In this document: positions 24,514-33,203 of the stretch, one piece after another
Layout: each line of letters opens with the position of its first letter
Numbering within the stretch: the stretch's first letter is position 1
Assembly (NCBI GenBank): GCA_937894675.1
Contig: CALCQO010000024.1
Coordinates: 1-64,000, forward strand
DNA length: 64,000 nt
Reading direction: 5' to 3'
Source of the DNA: an uncultured Clostridia bacterium
GTDB taxonomy: Bacteria > Bacillota > Clostridia > Christensenellales > Aristaeellaceae
Translations under genes and position numbers: made by a program
The notes under the pieces: generated by a model
Databases searched by the model: none
The model's input: the letters and a program-made list of their open reading frames with translations, nothing else
Told to the model about the DNA's origin: nothing

Positions 24514-25761
24514 TTACGCTTCCCTGGCGGGGACGATGTGCTTTTTAATCCAGTCCTTGCCTTCCACCAGGCGGGTTACCATCATGGAGGCGATGGTGTC
24601 GCCCGAGGAGTTGGCCATGGTGGCCGGGGGGTCTACCAGGAAGCCAATCATGGCGATGATGGGAAAGGCTTCGGGCGGGAAGTTGAACATGCTCACAATC
24701 AGCATCTCGCCCACCAGACCGCCGCCGGGCACGCCGGAGAGCACAAAGGCGCTCAGGATGGCCACCACGAAGGACATGGCGAAGGTGCCAACCCCCGTAA
24801 AGGGCATGCCGAAGATGCCGTAGAGGAAGCTGATTTTCAGGATGGAGGAAATCACCGACCCGTCCATGTGCATGGTGGCGCCCATGGGCAGCACGATGTC
24901 GGACACGTCATCGGGCACGCCGATGTTCTCGCAGGCCTTTTTGTTCACCGGGATGGTGGCCACCGAGGACTGGGTGGCAAAGGCGGTGATGGCGGGGCTG
25001 AAGATGTTTTTCAGCATCCGGCTCAGGCCTTCCTTGCCGCCGGCCCAGTAGGCGTACACGGGGAACATGATGCCCACATAGATGAACACCAGGGGGTAGT
25101 AAATCAGCAGCGCCCGGCCGTAGTCGCCAATCAATTGCGGCCCGAACTCGCCGATGAGGGCGGCAAAGTAGGCGCCCAGGCCGATGGGGGCGAACTTCAT
25201 GATGAAGTCCACCAGTTTCATGATTACGTCGTTTAAATTGTTCAGCAGCTTGCCTACGGCGCTTTCCTTGCCCCCGCTCATGGACACGGCCAGGCCAAAG
25301 AGGATGGCGAACACGATCAGCGGCAGCATGTTGCGGCGGCTGAGCAGCTCGGGAAAGTCGGACACGGTGAGGGAGGAGACAATCAGCTCCCCGGCTGTCT
25401 TGGGGGTGCCCATCTGGGCGGAGGCGTCCATCACGATATTGGCGCCCTGGGCCGGGGGGAACACGGTGACGGTAACCAGCACAAAGATGGCAGCAATGGC
25501 GCCGGTAAAGATAAAGACTGCTACGGTGGAGCCCAGTATTTTGCCCAGGCGCTTCATGTCCACCATGTTGCCCACCGCCATGGCGATGGAAACAAACACC
25601 AGCGGCACCACGATGGTGAACATCAGGTTCAGGAAGATGTCGCCCAGCGGCTTTACCACCGCGGCTTTTTCGCCGAAAATGAGACCGGCGATGGCGCCCA
25701 GGGCGATACCGCCCAGCAGGATGAGGGAGAACCACTTGGAAAAGAATGATTTCTTAGCCAT
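24514..25761 (-). CDS. dicarboxylate/amino-acid:cation symporter (SDF family), possibly cystine
   Basis: The 415-residue protein has the glutamate-transporter fold signatures: FLNLMFTIVVPLVFVSIAM, a serine-containing re-entrant loop (ATQSSVATIPV, near residue 265), MGATMHMDG (usually MGATINMDG), and a PPATMANSSGDT segment for substrate and sodium binding. The family carries glutamate, aspartate, serine or, in TcyP, cystine. Two downstream C-S lyase genes suggest cystine or cysteine. It is first in the operon, with an inverted repeat and consensus-like promoter upstream. Confidence 0.88.
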   Translation of the reverse strand: MAKKSFFSKWFSLILLGGIALGAIAGLIFGEKAAVVKPLGDIFLNLMFTIVVPLVFVSIAMAVGNMVDMKRLGKILGSTVAVFIFTGAIAAIFVLVTVTVFPPAQGANIVMDASAQMGTPKTAGELIVSSLTVSDFPELLSRRNMLPLIVFAILFGLAVSMSGGKESAVGKLLNNLNDVIMKLVDFIMKFAPIGLGAYFAALIGEFGPQLIGDYGRALLIYYPLVFIYVGIMFPVYAYWAGGKEGLSRMLKNIFSPAITAFATQSSVATIPVNKKACENIGVPDDVSDIVLPMGATMHMDGSVISSILKISFLYGIFGMPFTGVGTFAMSFVVAILSAFVLSGVPGGGLVGEMLIVSMFNFPPEAFPIIAMIGFLVDPPATMANSSGDTIASMMVTRLVEGKDWIKKHIVPAREA

Positions 25762-25782
25762 ACTCTAACCCCTTTCAATCAG

Positions 25783-25814
25783 CGCTTATAGTTAATGAGG
25801 TTAACTATTAAGCG
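25783..25814. promoter_or_regulatory. candidate operator of the symporter operon
   Basis: CGCTTATAGTTAA (25783-25795) and TTAACTATTAAGCG (25801-25814) form an inverted repeat with one extra base in the right arm and a 5-bp centre. It lies between the putative transcript start and the symporter ATG. Confidence 0.55.
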
Positions 25815-25828
25815 ATTTACTTAACGGC

Positions 25829-25857
25829 AGATTACAGGATGTCCGCCTGTTTGTCAA
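25829..25857 (-). promoter_or_regulatory. promoter of the symporter/desulfhydrase/malY operon
   Basis: On the minus strand TTGACA (25852-25857) and TAATCT (25829-25834) are 17 bp apart. Confidence 0.68.
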
Positions 25858-25895
25858 TACCATTTTTATCAAAATTGGCAGCAAATCGCTTTTTC

Positions 25896-25924
25896 TGTAC
25901 AAATCCAACACGGTGTGCTAAAAT
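25896..25924 (+). promoter_or_regulatory. promoter of the small secreted-protein gene
   Basis: TGTACA (25896-25901) and TAAAAT (25919-25924) are 17 bp apart, with TG one base before the -10. Confidence 0.6.
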
Positions 25925-25960
25925 AATAAAACCACAACTGAATCACAGGAGGCAACTGCC

Positions 25961-26506
25961 ATGAAGAAATCCGCTGTTTATACGCTGATCGCTGTATTAA
26001 TTGTCAGCATTGTGCTGTGCGGTGTGCTGTTTTTCGATCGGCAAAGCACCCAGGCGCGCCTGAAGGACGCCGACAGCCGCGTGGCTGCCCTGGAAACAGA
26101 AAATAAACAATTGTCGGACGCTGTCACCAAACTCCAGGGGGAGCAGACCAAGTGGCAGGAGGAAAAGGTGCTGGTGGGCAAGTCCATCGGCTCGGTGAAA
26201 AGCGTGCTGATTGATTCCCTGTCCGATCTGGACAAGGTATCCACCTCCATCGGCCTGGTGACGGATATCTCCGCCCAGCCCAAGGAATCCGAAGCCCCCA
26301 AGGCGACGGAAGCCCCCAAGACTACCCTCGCCCCCAAGGCGACAGACGCCCCTAAAACCGTAGAAAAGACCGATGCCCCCAAGGGAACGGACGCCCCCAA
26401 GGCAACGGATGCGCCCAAGACAACCGATGCCAAGGATTCCCCCACCCCCATGCCGGAAAAAGTGCCGGCCGAAGCCCCCAAGGCCACCCCTACCCCTAAG
26501 AAGTAA
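25961..26506 (+). CDS. membrane-anchored protein with coiled coil and Ala-Pro-Lys-Thr repeats
   Basis: I do not recognise a family for this 181-residue protein. It has a membrane segment or uncleaved signal (about residues 7-24), a predicted coiled coil (about 28-70, heptad-like Leu spacing), a short region around 75-105, and then about 65 residues of low-complexity repeats of the type (D/E)APK(A/T)T ending in PTPKK. The repeat should be extended and may contact the cell wall. AGGAGG precedes the ATG. It is a single-gene unit with its own promoter and terminator. Confidence 0.72.
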   Translation: MKKSAVYTLIAVLIVSIVLCGVLFFDRQSTQARLKDADSRVAALETENKQLSDAVTKLQGEQTKWQEEKVLVGKSIGSVKSVLIDSLSDLDKVSTSIGLVTDISAQPKESEAPKATEAPKTTLAPKATDAPKTVEKTDAPKGTDAPKATDAPKTTDAKDSPTPMPEKVPAEAPKATPTPKK

Positions 26507-26543
26507 TCCGTTAGACTTTCACGGGTACCTCCTTTCTTGCCCT

Positions 26544-26573
26544 GCGCCCCCGCTGTTTTGCGGGGGCGCTTTT
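26544..26573 (+). terminator. intrinsic terminator
   Basis: 9-bp stem GCGCCCCCG / CGGGGGCGC with an 8-nt loop, then TTTT. A second hairpin (CCCCGGCAT/ATGCCGGGG, 26578-26603) follows at once. Confidence 0.8.
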
Positions 26574-26698
26574 GCCGCCCCGGCATCCTAATGAATGCCG
26601 GGGCGGGCGCGGGCGGCCAGGCTTTGCTCTTTTCATTTCCCCCTGTTTTCTGGTATACTTCCCCTCATCGCGCGGGCAAACCCCGCCAAGGAGGAAGC

Positions 26699-27571
26699 AT
26701 GGACGAGAAACAGCTGCACCGGACATCCCTGCTGATGCTGCTGATGATTTCACTCATCTGGGGCGCGGGGTACCTGGGGGTGCAGGGGGCGCTGGATTCC
26801 GGGCTGCCCACCCCCGCCATCCTGGCGGGCCGCTTTCTGCTGGGCGCCATGCTGATTGGCTTCATCCAGCGCAGGGAGCTGAAGGCGGGACAAAGCCTGC
26901 TGCGGGGCGCCCTGGGCGGGGTGATGATTTACTTCGGCTTCTATTTCCAGACTTTGGGCCAGGCCCAGACGGGCATCGCCGGCGCCGCCTTTTTAACCGC
27001 CACCAATGTGGTGATGATTCCCTTCCTCCACTGGGCGGTGTCCCGGGTGAAGCCCCCCAACAAGGTGTTTGTCTTAAGCGCCCTCACCATGCTGGGGGTG
27101 GCGCTGCTCAGCTACGCCCCGGGGGAAAGCTTCTCCATGGGGGCGGGGGAGGGCATGCTGCTGCTGGGGGCCTTCCTGTTTGCCGGGCACATGGTGTACC
27201 TGGGGTACGCCGTGCGCAAGGGCGACCCGGGCTCCATCACCTTCTGGCAGCTATTGTCGGCGGGGCTGGTGGGGGTGTTTTTCCTGGTTGTTCAGCGGCC
27301 GCCCCTCACCTTGGAGATGGCGCAGAAGGGCTCCCTGTCGGTGCTCTACATCGGCATCATGGCCACCGGCCTGTGCTACTATCTGCAGGCCAAGGCGCAG
27401 AAGCATGTATCCCCCTCCCAGACGGGCATCGTGCTGTCCCTGGAGGGGGTGTTCGGCGCCCTGTTCTCCATCCTGGCGGGCATGGAAGCCCTGAAAGTCT
27501 CCGTGCTGCTGGGCGGCGCCCTGATTACCCTGTCGGTCATCCTGATGGAAATCAAGCCCCGCAGGGCATAA
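26699..27571 (+). CDS. EamA-family (DMT) transporter
   Basis: The 290-residue protein has ten hydrophobic segments in two EamA repeats (LIWGAGYLGVQGAL near the start; the second from about residue 150, GAFLFAGHMVYLGYA). Drug/metabolite transporters of this type export or exchange small metabolites; the substrate cannot be told. The ATG at 26699 has AAGGAGG upstream, and TATACT (26654-26659) may be its -10 box. Longer reading frames upstream overlap the terminator and are not credible. Confidence 0.88.
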   Translation: MDEKQLHRTSLLMLLMISLIWGAGYLGVQGALDSGLPTPAILAGRFLLGAMLIGFIQRRELKAGQSLLRGALGGVMIYFGFYFQTLGQAQTGIAGAAFLTATNVVMIPFLHWAVSRVKPPNKVFVLSALTMLGVALLSYAPGESFSMGAGEGMLLLGAFLFAGHMVYLGYAVRKGDPGSITFWQLLSAGLVGVFFLVVQRPPLTLEMAQKGSLSVLYIGIMATGLCYYLQAKAQKHVSPSQTGIVLSLEGVFGALFSILAGMEALKVSVLLGGALITLSVILMEIKPRRA

Positions 27572-27603
27572 ACGGGGTGTGATATAGCATATAACCCCAT
27601 GAC

Positions 27604-27627
27604 GCGCGCCGTTGGACGCGCTTTTTT
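27604..27627 (+). terminator. intrinsic terminator
   Basis: A short GC stem (GCGCG / CGCGC) followed by TTTTTT, 30 bp after the transporter gene. Confidence 0.55.
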
Positions 27628-27701
27628 CATTTATGATATAATATCCCCCAGAAAACATACCTAAGAGAATTGATGCCTGCCCCATTGAAAGGAGCAAAGC
27701 C

Positions 27702-28415
27702 ATGAGTGAAAGCAAGCCTGAGAAGTTTACACCGGAAATTATCGGCGGTTTAAAGGGAGACTTGCTGCGTGTGCCCCTGGTGATTTCGGAATGTTCCGGC
27801 ATCCGCATCGATGGACGGCGCGTGAAGTCCATCGTGTTTACCACCGATTTATCCATTATCCTCAACAACAACGCCGACGCCATTCTGGCGGTGTACCCCT
27901 TCACCCCCCATCCGGCCATCTTCCGCGCCATTACGGGGGTGGCCAGCGTGCCGGTGCTGGCGGGGGTGGGCGGCGGCACCACCACCGGGGTGCGGGCGGC
28001 CCAGATGGCTACCTTCGCCGAGGCCCACGGCTGCGTGGGCGTGGTGGTTAACGCCCCCACCACCCTGGACACCATCCGCATGCTGGACAAGGTGGTCATC
28101 TGCCCCATCATCTGCACCGTGGTGTCCGAGTACATGGACATCGAGGCCCGCCTGGAGGCTGGGGTGAACATCTTCAACGTGTCCGGCGGGGCGGGCACCG
28201 CCAAACTGGTGCGCAGCCTGCGGGCCAGGTACCCGGAACTGCCCATCATCGCCACCGGCGGCCCCACGGAGGACATCATCCGGGAGACCATCGACGCGGG
28301 CGCCAACGCCATCACCTGGACGCCCCCCACCTCAGCGGAGCTGTTCAAGGCCAAGATGATCAAATACCGGGAGAAGGAGCGTGTGCAGTTCGAGGAAGAC
28401 CACCTCCTGCACTGA
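27702..28415 (+). CDS. TIM-barrel phosphate-binding protein of unknown function
   Basis: The 237-residue protein has alternating strands and helices of a beta/alpha barrel and a C-terminal phosphate-binding pattern (PIIATGGPTEDIIRETIDAGANAITWTPPT), as in KDPG aldolase, ThiE or IGP synthase-like barrels. Other fixed stretches are LVISECSGIRIDGRR, ILNNNADAILAVYPF and VLAGVGGGTTTG. I do not know a proven function for it. A TATAAT at 27637-27642 may be its -10 and GAAAGGAG its ribosome binding site. It stands alone, closed by a strong bidirectional terminator. Confidence 0.75.
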   Translation: MSESKPEKFTPEIIGGLKGDLLRVPLVISECSGIRIDGRRVKSIVFTTDLSIILNNNADAILAVYPFTPHPAIFRAITGVASVPVLAGVGGGTTTGVRAAQMATFAEAHGCVGVVVNAPTTLDTIRMLDKVVICPIICTVVSEYMDIEARLEAGVNIFNVSGGAGTAKLVRSLRARYPELPIIATGGPTEDIIRETIDAGANAITWTPPTSAELFKAKMIKYREKERVQFEEDHLLH

Positions 28416-28428
28416 AGCGTCCCATAGC

Positions 28429-28465
28429 AAAACCCCCTTTCCACTGTCAGCGGAAAGGGGGTTTT
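28429..28465. terminator. bidirectional intrinsic terminator
   Basis: 14-bp stem AAAACCCCCTTTCC / GGAAAGGGGGTTTT with a 9-nt loop between the convergent TIM-barrel and queT genes. Confidence 0.9.
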
Positions 28466-28473
28466 CTCGTTGC

Positions 28474-28980
28474 TTACGCGTCCAGCCTGTCGGGTAAGCG
28501 CTTTTTCAGCAGGTTGATGAGGGGCACGCCCAGCATGTAGCACACGGCGGCTTCCCCCAGGGCGACGGTGCCCACCGTCAGCCAGAAGGGCAGGTTCAGC
28601 ACCACCGACAGGGTGGCGCCCACAATCAGCCCGTTAAGCAGCACCGGCATGAAGGCGGCCAGCCACCAGTGTTTGCGGAAGAAACGGGTGAGGATGGCGG
28701 CCAGCAAAGTGGCCAGGCTGCCAAAGAGGATGTCCTGCCAGGGCGCGCCTCCCAGGAGGTTGCCCAGCAGGCACCCAAGGAACAGCCCGGGTACGCTGGC
28801 AAAAGACACCATGGGCAAAAGGGTCAGCGCTTCGGCTGCCCGAAACTGCACAGCTCCAAAGCTGATGGGCGCCAGCAGCAGGGTGAGCGCCGCGTACAGC
28901 GCCGCGATGATGCCGCTGAGCACCAGGTCGCGCACAGTGAAGGTGAATTTGCCAAACAGTTTGTTTTGCTGGACGGTCAT
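28474..28980 (-). CDS. queT: QueT-family transporter (queuosine precursor)
   Basis: The 168-residue membrane protein has five or six hydrophobic segments and the QueT signature AALYAALTLLLAPISFGAVQFRAAEALTLLP near the N-terminus. The family is the substrate-specific component of an ECF-type vitamin transporter, assigned to queuosine precursors because many members follow preQ1 riboswitches. Here no riboswitch is present: the gene starts 17 bp after glgP and appears to depend on that transcript. Confidence 0.88.
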   Translation of the reverse strand: MTVQQNKLFGKFTFTVRDLVLSGIIAALYAALTLLLAPISFGAVQFRAAEALTLLPMVSFASVPGLFLGCLLGNLLGGAPWQDILFGSLATLLAAILTRFFRKHWWLAAFMPVLLNGLIVGATLSVVLNLPFWLTVGTVALGEAAVCYMLGVPLINLLKKRLPDRLDA

Positions 28981-28997
28981 ATGCTCTCCTCTGACGC

Positions 28998-31448
28998 TTA
29001 CAGGTGCCAGATGTTGTTGTTGTACTCGGTAATGGTGCGGTCGCTGGAGAAGAAGCCCGAGTGGGCGGTGTTGATGACCGCCTTGCGCAGCCAGGCGTCC
29101 TTGTCCTGGAAATCCTTATTGATGCGGCGCTGGGCCATGGAGTAGCTGCCAAAGTCCTTCAGCACAAAGAAGTTATCGGGGCGGCCGCCGCGGGAGCCGA
29201 ACAGCAGGTCGTGGTACAGCCCCTGGATAACGGCGGGGTTGTCGGGGAACAGGGTGCCGTCGATCATCTGGCTCATGGCCTTGCGGATTTCCGCGTTGGC
29301 CTCAAAGATGTTCACCGGGGCGTAGGTGCCCTCCCGGTACAGGTTGGCCACCGTATCGGCGCGCATGCCGAAGATGTAGATGTTTTCCTCGCCCACCTGC
29401 TCGTAGATTTCCACGTTGGCGCCGTCCATGGTGCCGATGGTGACCGCGCCGTTCATCATGAACTTCATGTTGCCCGTGCCGCTGGCTTCCTTGCCGGCGG
29501 TGGACAGCTGCTCGCTCAGATCCGCGGCGGGGATCAGCGCCTCGGCGTAGCTGACGTCGTAATTCTCCAGGAACACGATGCGCAGCATCTTGGACGCACG
29601 GGGGGACTGGTCAATCAGCCGGGCGATGGCCAGGATGAAGCGGATAATCATCTTGGCTTTCATGTAGCCGGGGCTGGCCTTGGCGCCAAACACGAAGGTG
29701 CGCGGCTCCATGGTGTAGGTGGGATCATCCATGATGCGGTTGTACAGCACCAGGATGTGCAGGGCGTTGAGCATCTGGCGCTTGTACTCGTGCAAGCGCT
29801 TTACCTGCACATCCAGCATAAAGTCGGGGTCGATGGTGGCGCCCTGGCGCTCCTTGAGTACCTTGTTGAAGATTTCCTTATTGTGCTGCTTGATTTCCTG
29901 GAACTTCTCCCGGAAGGCGGCGTCGTCTGCAAAGGGAGCCAGCTCCGAGAGCAATTCGGGCTGCCGCTGCCACTTATCGCCGATGGCGTCGGTAATCAGC
30001 GCCGTCAAGCGGGGGTTGCAGGCCATCAGCCACCTGCGGTGGGTGATGCCGTTGGTGATGGCGCTGAACTTTTCGGGGGTCAGCTTATAGTAATCCCGGA
30101 AGGTGTCGTCCTTCAGAATCTGCCCGTGCAGCTGGCTGACGCCGTTTACCGAGTAGCTGCCGTACACACACAGGTTGGCCATATGCACATGGTTGTACGC
30201 CAGGATGGACATGTGGGCAATGCGGTCCCACTGGCCGGGGAAGGCGTTCCACAGCCTTTCGCCCATGCGGCGGTTGATTTCTTCCAGAATCATGTAGATG
30301 CGGGGAATATGGCGCTGCACCAGGTCCTGGGGCCATTTTTCCAGGGCCTCGGGCATGACGGTGTGGTTGGTGTACGCCATGCAGCGGGTGGTGATGGCCC
30401 AGGCTTCGTCCCAGCCCAGGCCTTCCTTATCCATCAGTACGCGCATGAGCTCGGGGATGGCGAAGCCCGGATGGGTGTCGTTGATGTGGAATACCACCTT
30501 ATCGGGCAGCTTGCTCAAGTCCTTGCCGTAGCGGCGCTTGAAATCCTTCACCGCGTACTGCACCGAGGCGCTGACCAGGAAATAGCTCTGGCTCAGGCGC
30601 AGCACCTTGCCCTCGTAGTGGTTATCCTCCGGGTAGAGGATTTTGGAGATCACCGCGGCCAGGTCCTGCTCCCGGGTGGCGTTCTGGTAGTCGCCGTTGG
30701 AAAAGGCGCTCAAGTCCAGGCTGCTCTTGCTGCGGGCGCGCCACATGCGCAGGCTGTTGACGGTGTCGTTGTCATAGCCCACCACCGGCATGTCGTAGGG
30801 CACGGCTTCCACGGTGCGGGCGTCCTGGAGGGTAAAATACTTGCGGCCGTCGATTTCGCTCTCGACCACGCGCCCCTCGAACTGCACGTCGCAGGCGTCC
30901 TCCATGTTGACCATTTCCCAGACGTTGCCGTTTTGCAGCCAGTCGTCCGTCATCTCCACCTGCTGGCCGCCCGTCAGTTTCTGGCGGAACAGGCCGTACT
31001 CATACCGGATGGTGCAGCCCATGGCGGGCAGCGACAGGCTGGCCAGGCTGTCCATAAAGCAGGCGGCCAGGCGGCCCAGGCCGCCGTTGCCAAGGCCGGG
31101 GTCGGGCTCCTGCCCGACGATGTCCTCCCAGGCGATGCCCAGCTCCGTCAGCGCTTTGGTGAAGGCGTCGGTTAAACACATATTCAAAGTGTTGGTAAAA
31201 AGGCTGCGGCCCAGCAAAAACTCGATGGAGAGGTAGTAAACCCGCTTGCGGTTTTCCTTCTGGTCCTTTTCCCGCGCTTCGGTCCACTTTTCCATGATCT
31301 GGTCGCGCATGGTGGATGCGACAGCGTTGTAAATCTGCTGCTTGGTGGCGTTTTCCAGGGTGCGTCCATTATATCGCTGAAGCTTTCCGATAATGGATTG
31401 CTTGATACTTTGGATGGTGGCGGCTGTGTCCTGAACCTGCTGTTTCAA
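28998..31448 (-). CDS. glgP: glycogen/starch/alpha-glucan phosphorylase
   Basis: The 816-residue, full-length enzyme releases glucose 1-phosphate from alpha-1,4-glucans. It shows the family pattern: YYLSIEFLLGRSL near residue 70, DPGLGNGGLGRLAACFMDSLASL, and the PLP-binding EASGTGNMKFMMNGA with its lysine near residue 660. No glgB, glgC or glgA gene is in the window. AGGTACG upstream of ATG is a modest ribosome binding site. The coupling to queT has no obvious metabolic reason. Confidence 0.97.
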   Translation of the reverse strand: MKQQVQDTAATIQSIKQSIIGKLQRYNGRTLENATKQQIYNAVASTMRDQIMEKWTEAREKDQKENRKRVYYLSIEFLLGRSLFTNTLNMCLTDAFTKALTELGIAWEDIVGQEPDPGLGNGGLGRLAACFMDSLASLSLPAMGCTIRYEYGLFRQKLTGGQQVEMTDDWLQNGNVWEMVNMEDACDVQFEGRVVESEIDGRKYFTLQDARTVEAVPYDMPVVGYDNDTVNSLRMWRARSKSSLDLSAFSNGDYQNATREQDLAAVISKILYPEDNHYEGKVLRLSQSYFLVSASVQYAVKDFKRRYGKDLSKLPDKVVFHINDTHPGFAIPELMRVLMDKEGLGWDEAWAITTRCMAYTNHTVMPEALEKWPQDLVQRHIPRIYMILEEINRRMGERLWNAFPGQWDRIAHMSILAYNHVHMANLCVYGSYSVNGVSQLHGQILKDDTFRDYYKLTPEKFSAITNGITHRRWLMACNPRLTALITDAIGDKWQRQPELLSELAPFADDAAFREKFQEIKQHNKEIFNKVLKERQGATIDPDFMLDVQVKRLHEYKRQMLNALHILVLYNRIMDDPTYTMEPRTFVFGAKASPGYMKAKMIIRFILAIARLIDQSPRASKMLRIVFLENYDVSYAEALIPAADLSEQLSTAGKEASGTGNMKFMMNGAVTIGTMDGANVEIYEQVGEENIYIFGMRADTVANLYREGTYAPVNIFEANAEIRKAMSQMIDGTLFPDNPAVIQGLYHDLLFGSRGGRPDNFFVLKDFGSYSMAQRRINKDFQDKDAWLRKAVINTAHSGFFSSDRTITEYNNNIWHL

Positions 31449-31488
31449 AGGGCGTACCTCCGTTCATGTACATTGGGAAACCGCGCAC

Positions 31489-31517
31489 AGTATATCATTT
31501 TTTATAGGGGCAGGCAA
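31489..31517 (-). promoter_or_regulatory. promoter of glgP-queT
   Basis: On the minus strand TTGCCT (31512-31517) and TATACT (31489-31494) are 17 bp apart, about 40 nt before the glgP ATG. Confidence 0.6.
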
Positions 31518-31646
31518 GGTAAAGGGCGGGGGCGGGCGGCGGCGGCTTTCCGCCCAAATCCGGGCAGCGGCTATGAAACCCGCGGTTTTGTGGTATAATC
31601 TTCCTGCGGCGCTGCCGCGACAACAACAGGAAAGAAGGAAAACATC

Positions 31647-33014
31647 ATGAAGAGATTCGTAGGGCTATTGCTTATCCTGATGCTGCTGCTGGGCAGTGCC
31701 TCCGCGCAAATGACGGCGGAAAAAGTATACGAGGTCAACTCCGGCGAGTTCCTCAAGGGCACCGGCCTGATGGCCTTCCGCAACGAAGCCTTCGGCCTGG
31801 CGGGCATCATGGCCCCCGACGGCACCGAGGTTGTGCCGGCGGAATACCTGGATTTACGGGTGGACAACACCTTTGGCTATATCGCCGCCGCTAAGGAAGA
31901 CCGCCTCAACGGCAAGGGCATGATTGATGCCCAGGGCAATGTCCTCATCCCCTTTGAATACGGCGAGCTGGATGTCATCAGCCGGGACTGGGTGATGGCG
32001 CTGACCCTGAAGGAAGCCACCAAGGACCACTATGATTATCAGGCGCTCTTTGGCGGCTACGGCAGCGGCTACTACCTGATTGACACCCGCACCTTCTACT
32101 ACATGCCCACGCTGAAGGCGGTGGGCACCATGCCCCGGGACGGGTTCGACTCGGTCAACGGCTACCCCGGCTTCCTGGTCATCGAGGACATCCAGGGCGT
32201 CAACACCGTGTATGACGAGAACTTCCAGGTGCTGGGCACCGCTGAAAAATCCTACTACGGCTATGTGTACCTGAAAAACGGCGACAACTGGGATGTCAAG
32301 CGCGCCGGGGACGGCAAGCTGCTGTTCTCCACCCCCTACCAGGTGAACCAGTACATGGCGGGGGAAGAGCTTTTCAAGGTCAGCGTTCAGGGCAAAAACG
32401 GCCTGATTGATTTGCAGGGCAATGTGATTGTGGAGCCCAAGTACGCCACCCTCTACGGCCTGGCGGGGGAGCACATCGCCGCCAAGCTGGAGCAGGAGGG
32501 CAAGATTGGCCTGCTCAATAGCAAGGGCGAGGAGCTGACCGATTTTGTCTACGACGAAGTGATTGCTACCTACAAGCGCGGCCTCTCCGGCGGCATGGAG
32601 CGGGTGACCATGGTAAACGGCTACGCCCCTGTGAACAAGGGCGATATGATTGGCTTTATTGATGAGACGGGCAAGGAAACCGTTGCCCCTACCTACCCCA
32701 AGGACAGCGTGGAAATCAGCGCCAACACGCTGCTGATTGCCGGGGCGGACGGTAAGAAGACCCTGGTAGCCGCCGACGGCACCGTGACCGAGCTTTCCTA
32801 CCCCACCGTGACCCGCATATACGACGGTATGTCCGGCCGCCTGTACGCCGTCAAGAATGAGGCGGGGCAGGTAGGCGTTGTGGACTGGCACGGCAACCTG
32901 ATTGTGCCCCTTGGCGACTATGCCGACTACAGCTGCAAGACCTCCCTGGACGGCAGCATGCTGATGATCCGCAACAACACCACCCGCATGACGGAAGTGT
33001 ATAAAATACAGTAA
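31647..33014 (+). CDS. secreted WG-repeat protein
   Basis: The 455-residue protein has a signal peptide (MKRFVGLLLILMLLLGSASA) and then WG-type beta repeats, each with a pattern like G-hydrophobic-hydrophobic-D-x-x-G-(K/N): GLAGIMAPDGTEVVPAEY, GKGMIDAQGNVLIPFEY, GLIDLQGNVIVEPKY, GLLNSKGEELTDFVY, GFIDETGKETVAP, GVVDWHGNLIVP. A surface-binding or scaffold role is usual but unproven. An extended -10 (TGGTATAAT, ending 31599) lies upstream, and a terminator follows. Confidence 0.87.
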   Translation: MKRFVGLLLILMLLLGSASAQMTAEKVYEVNSGEFLKGTGLMAFRNEAFGLAGIMAPDGTEVVPAEYLDLRVDNTFGYIAAAKEDRLNGKGMIDAQGNVLIPFEYGELDVISRDWVMALTLKEATKDHYDYQALFGGYGSGYYLIDTRTFYYMPTLKAVGTMPRDGFDSVNGYPGFLVIEDIQGVNTVYDENFQVLGTAEKSYYGYVYLKNGDNWDVKRAGDGKLLFSTPYQVNQYMAGEELFKVSVQGKNGLIDLQGNVIVEPKYATLYGLAGEHIAAKLEQEGKIGLLNSKGEELTDFVYDEVIATYKRGLSGGMERVTMVNGYAPVNKGDMIGFIDETGKETVAPTYPKDSVEISANTLLIAGADGKKTLVAADGTVTELSYPTVTRIYDGMSGRLYAVKNEAGQVGVVDWHGNLIVPLGDYADYSCKTSLDGSMLMIRNNTTRMTEVYKIQ

Positions 33015-33036
33015 ACCTGCCTATCAAATCATTACA

Positions 33037-33065
33037 GAGCCCGCGGAAACGCGGGCTCCGTTTTT
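33037..33065 (+). terminator. intrinsic terminator
   Basis: 9-bp stem GAGCCCGCG / CGCGGGCTC with a 4-nt loop, then TTTTT. Confidence 0.87.
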
Positions 33066-33110
33066 ATTGATTATGACGAGGGCTGTGTTTCTTCATGTTG
33101 TCCCTCTCAC

Positions 33111-33203
33111 CGCAAAAAGGCGCTGCGCTGTTTTTGCTGCGGGTTTGCGGTGGGGCATCGCCCCACACCCCACCAAGGGGAATGATTCCCCTTGGAACCC
33201 GCA
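33111..33203 (+). repeat. dispersed three-hairpin intergenic repeat, copy D
   Basis: Same order as copies A-C: CGCAAAAAGGCGCTGCGCTG with GCAAAAA/TTTTTGC, then GTGGGGC/GCCCCAC, then CCAAGGGGAAT/ATTCCCCTTGG, ending GGAACCCGCA. It lies between the WG-repeat terminator and the addB promoter. Confidence 0.8.

Noticed and set aside
29004..31175. 723-codon open frame antisense to glgP
   Set aside because: Shadow of a conserved enzyme gene; Val/His/Gln-rich sequence with no domain.
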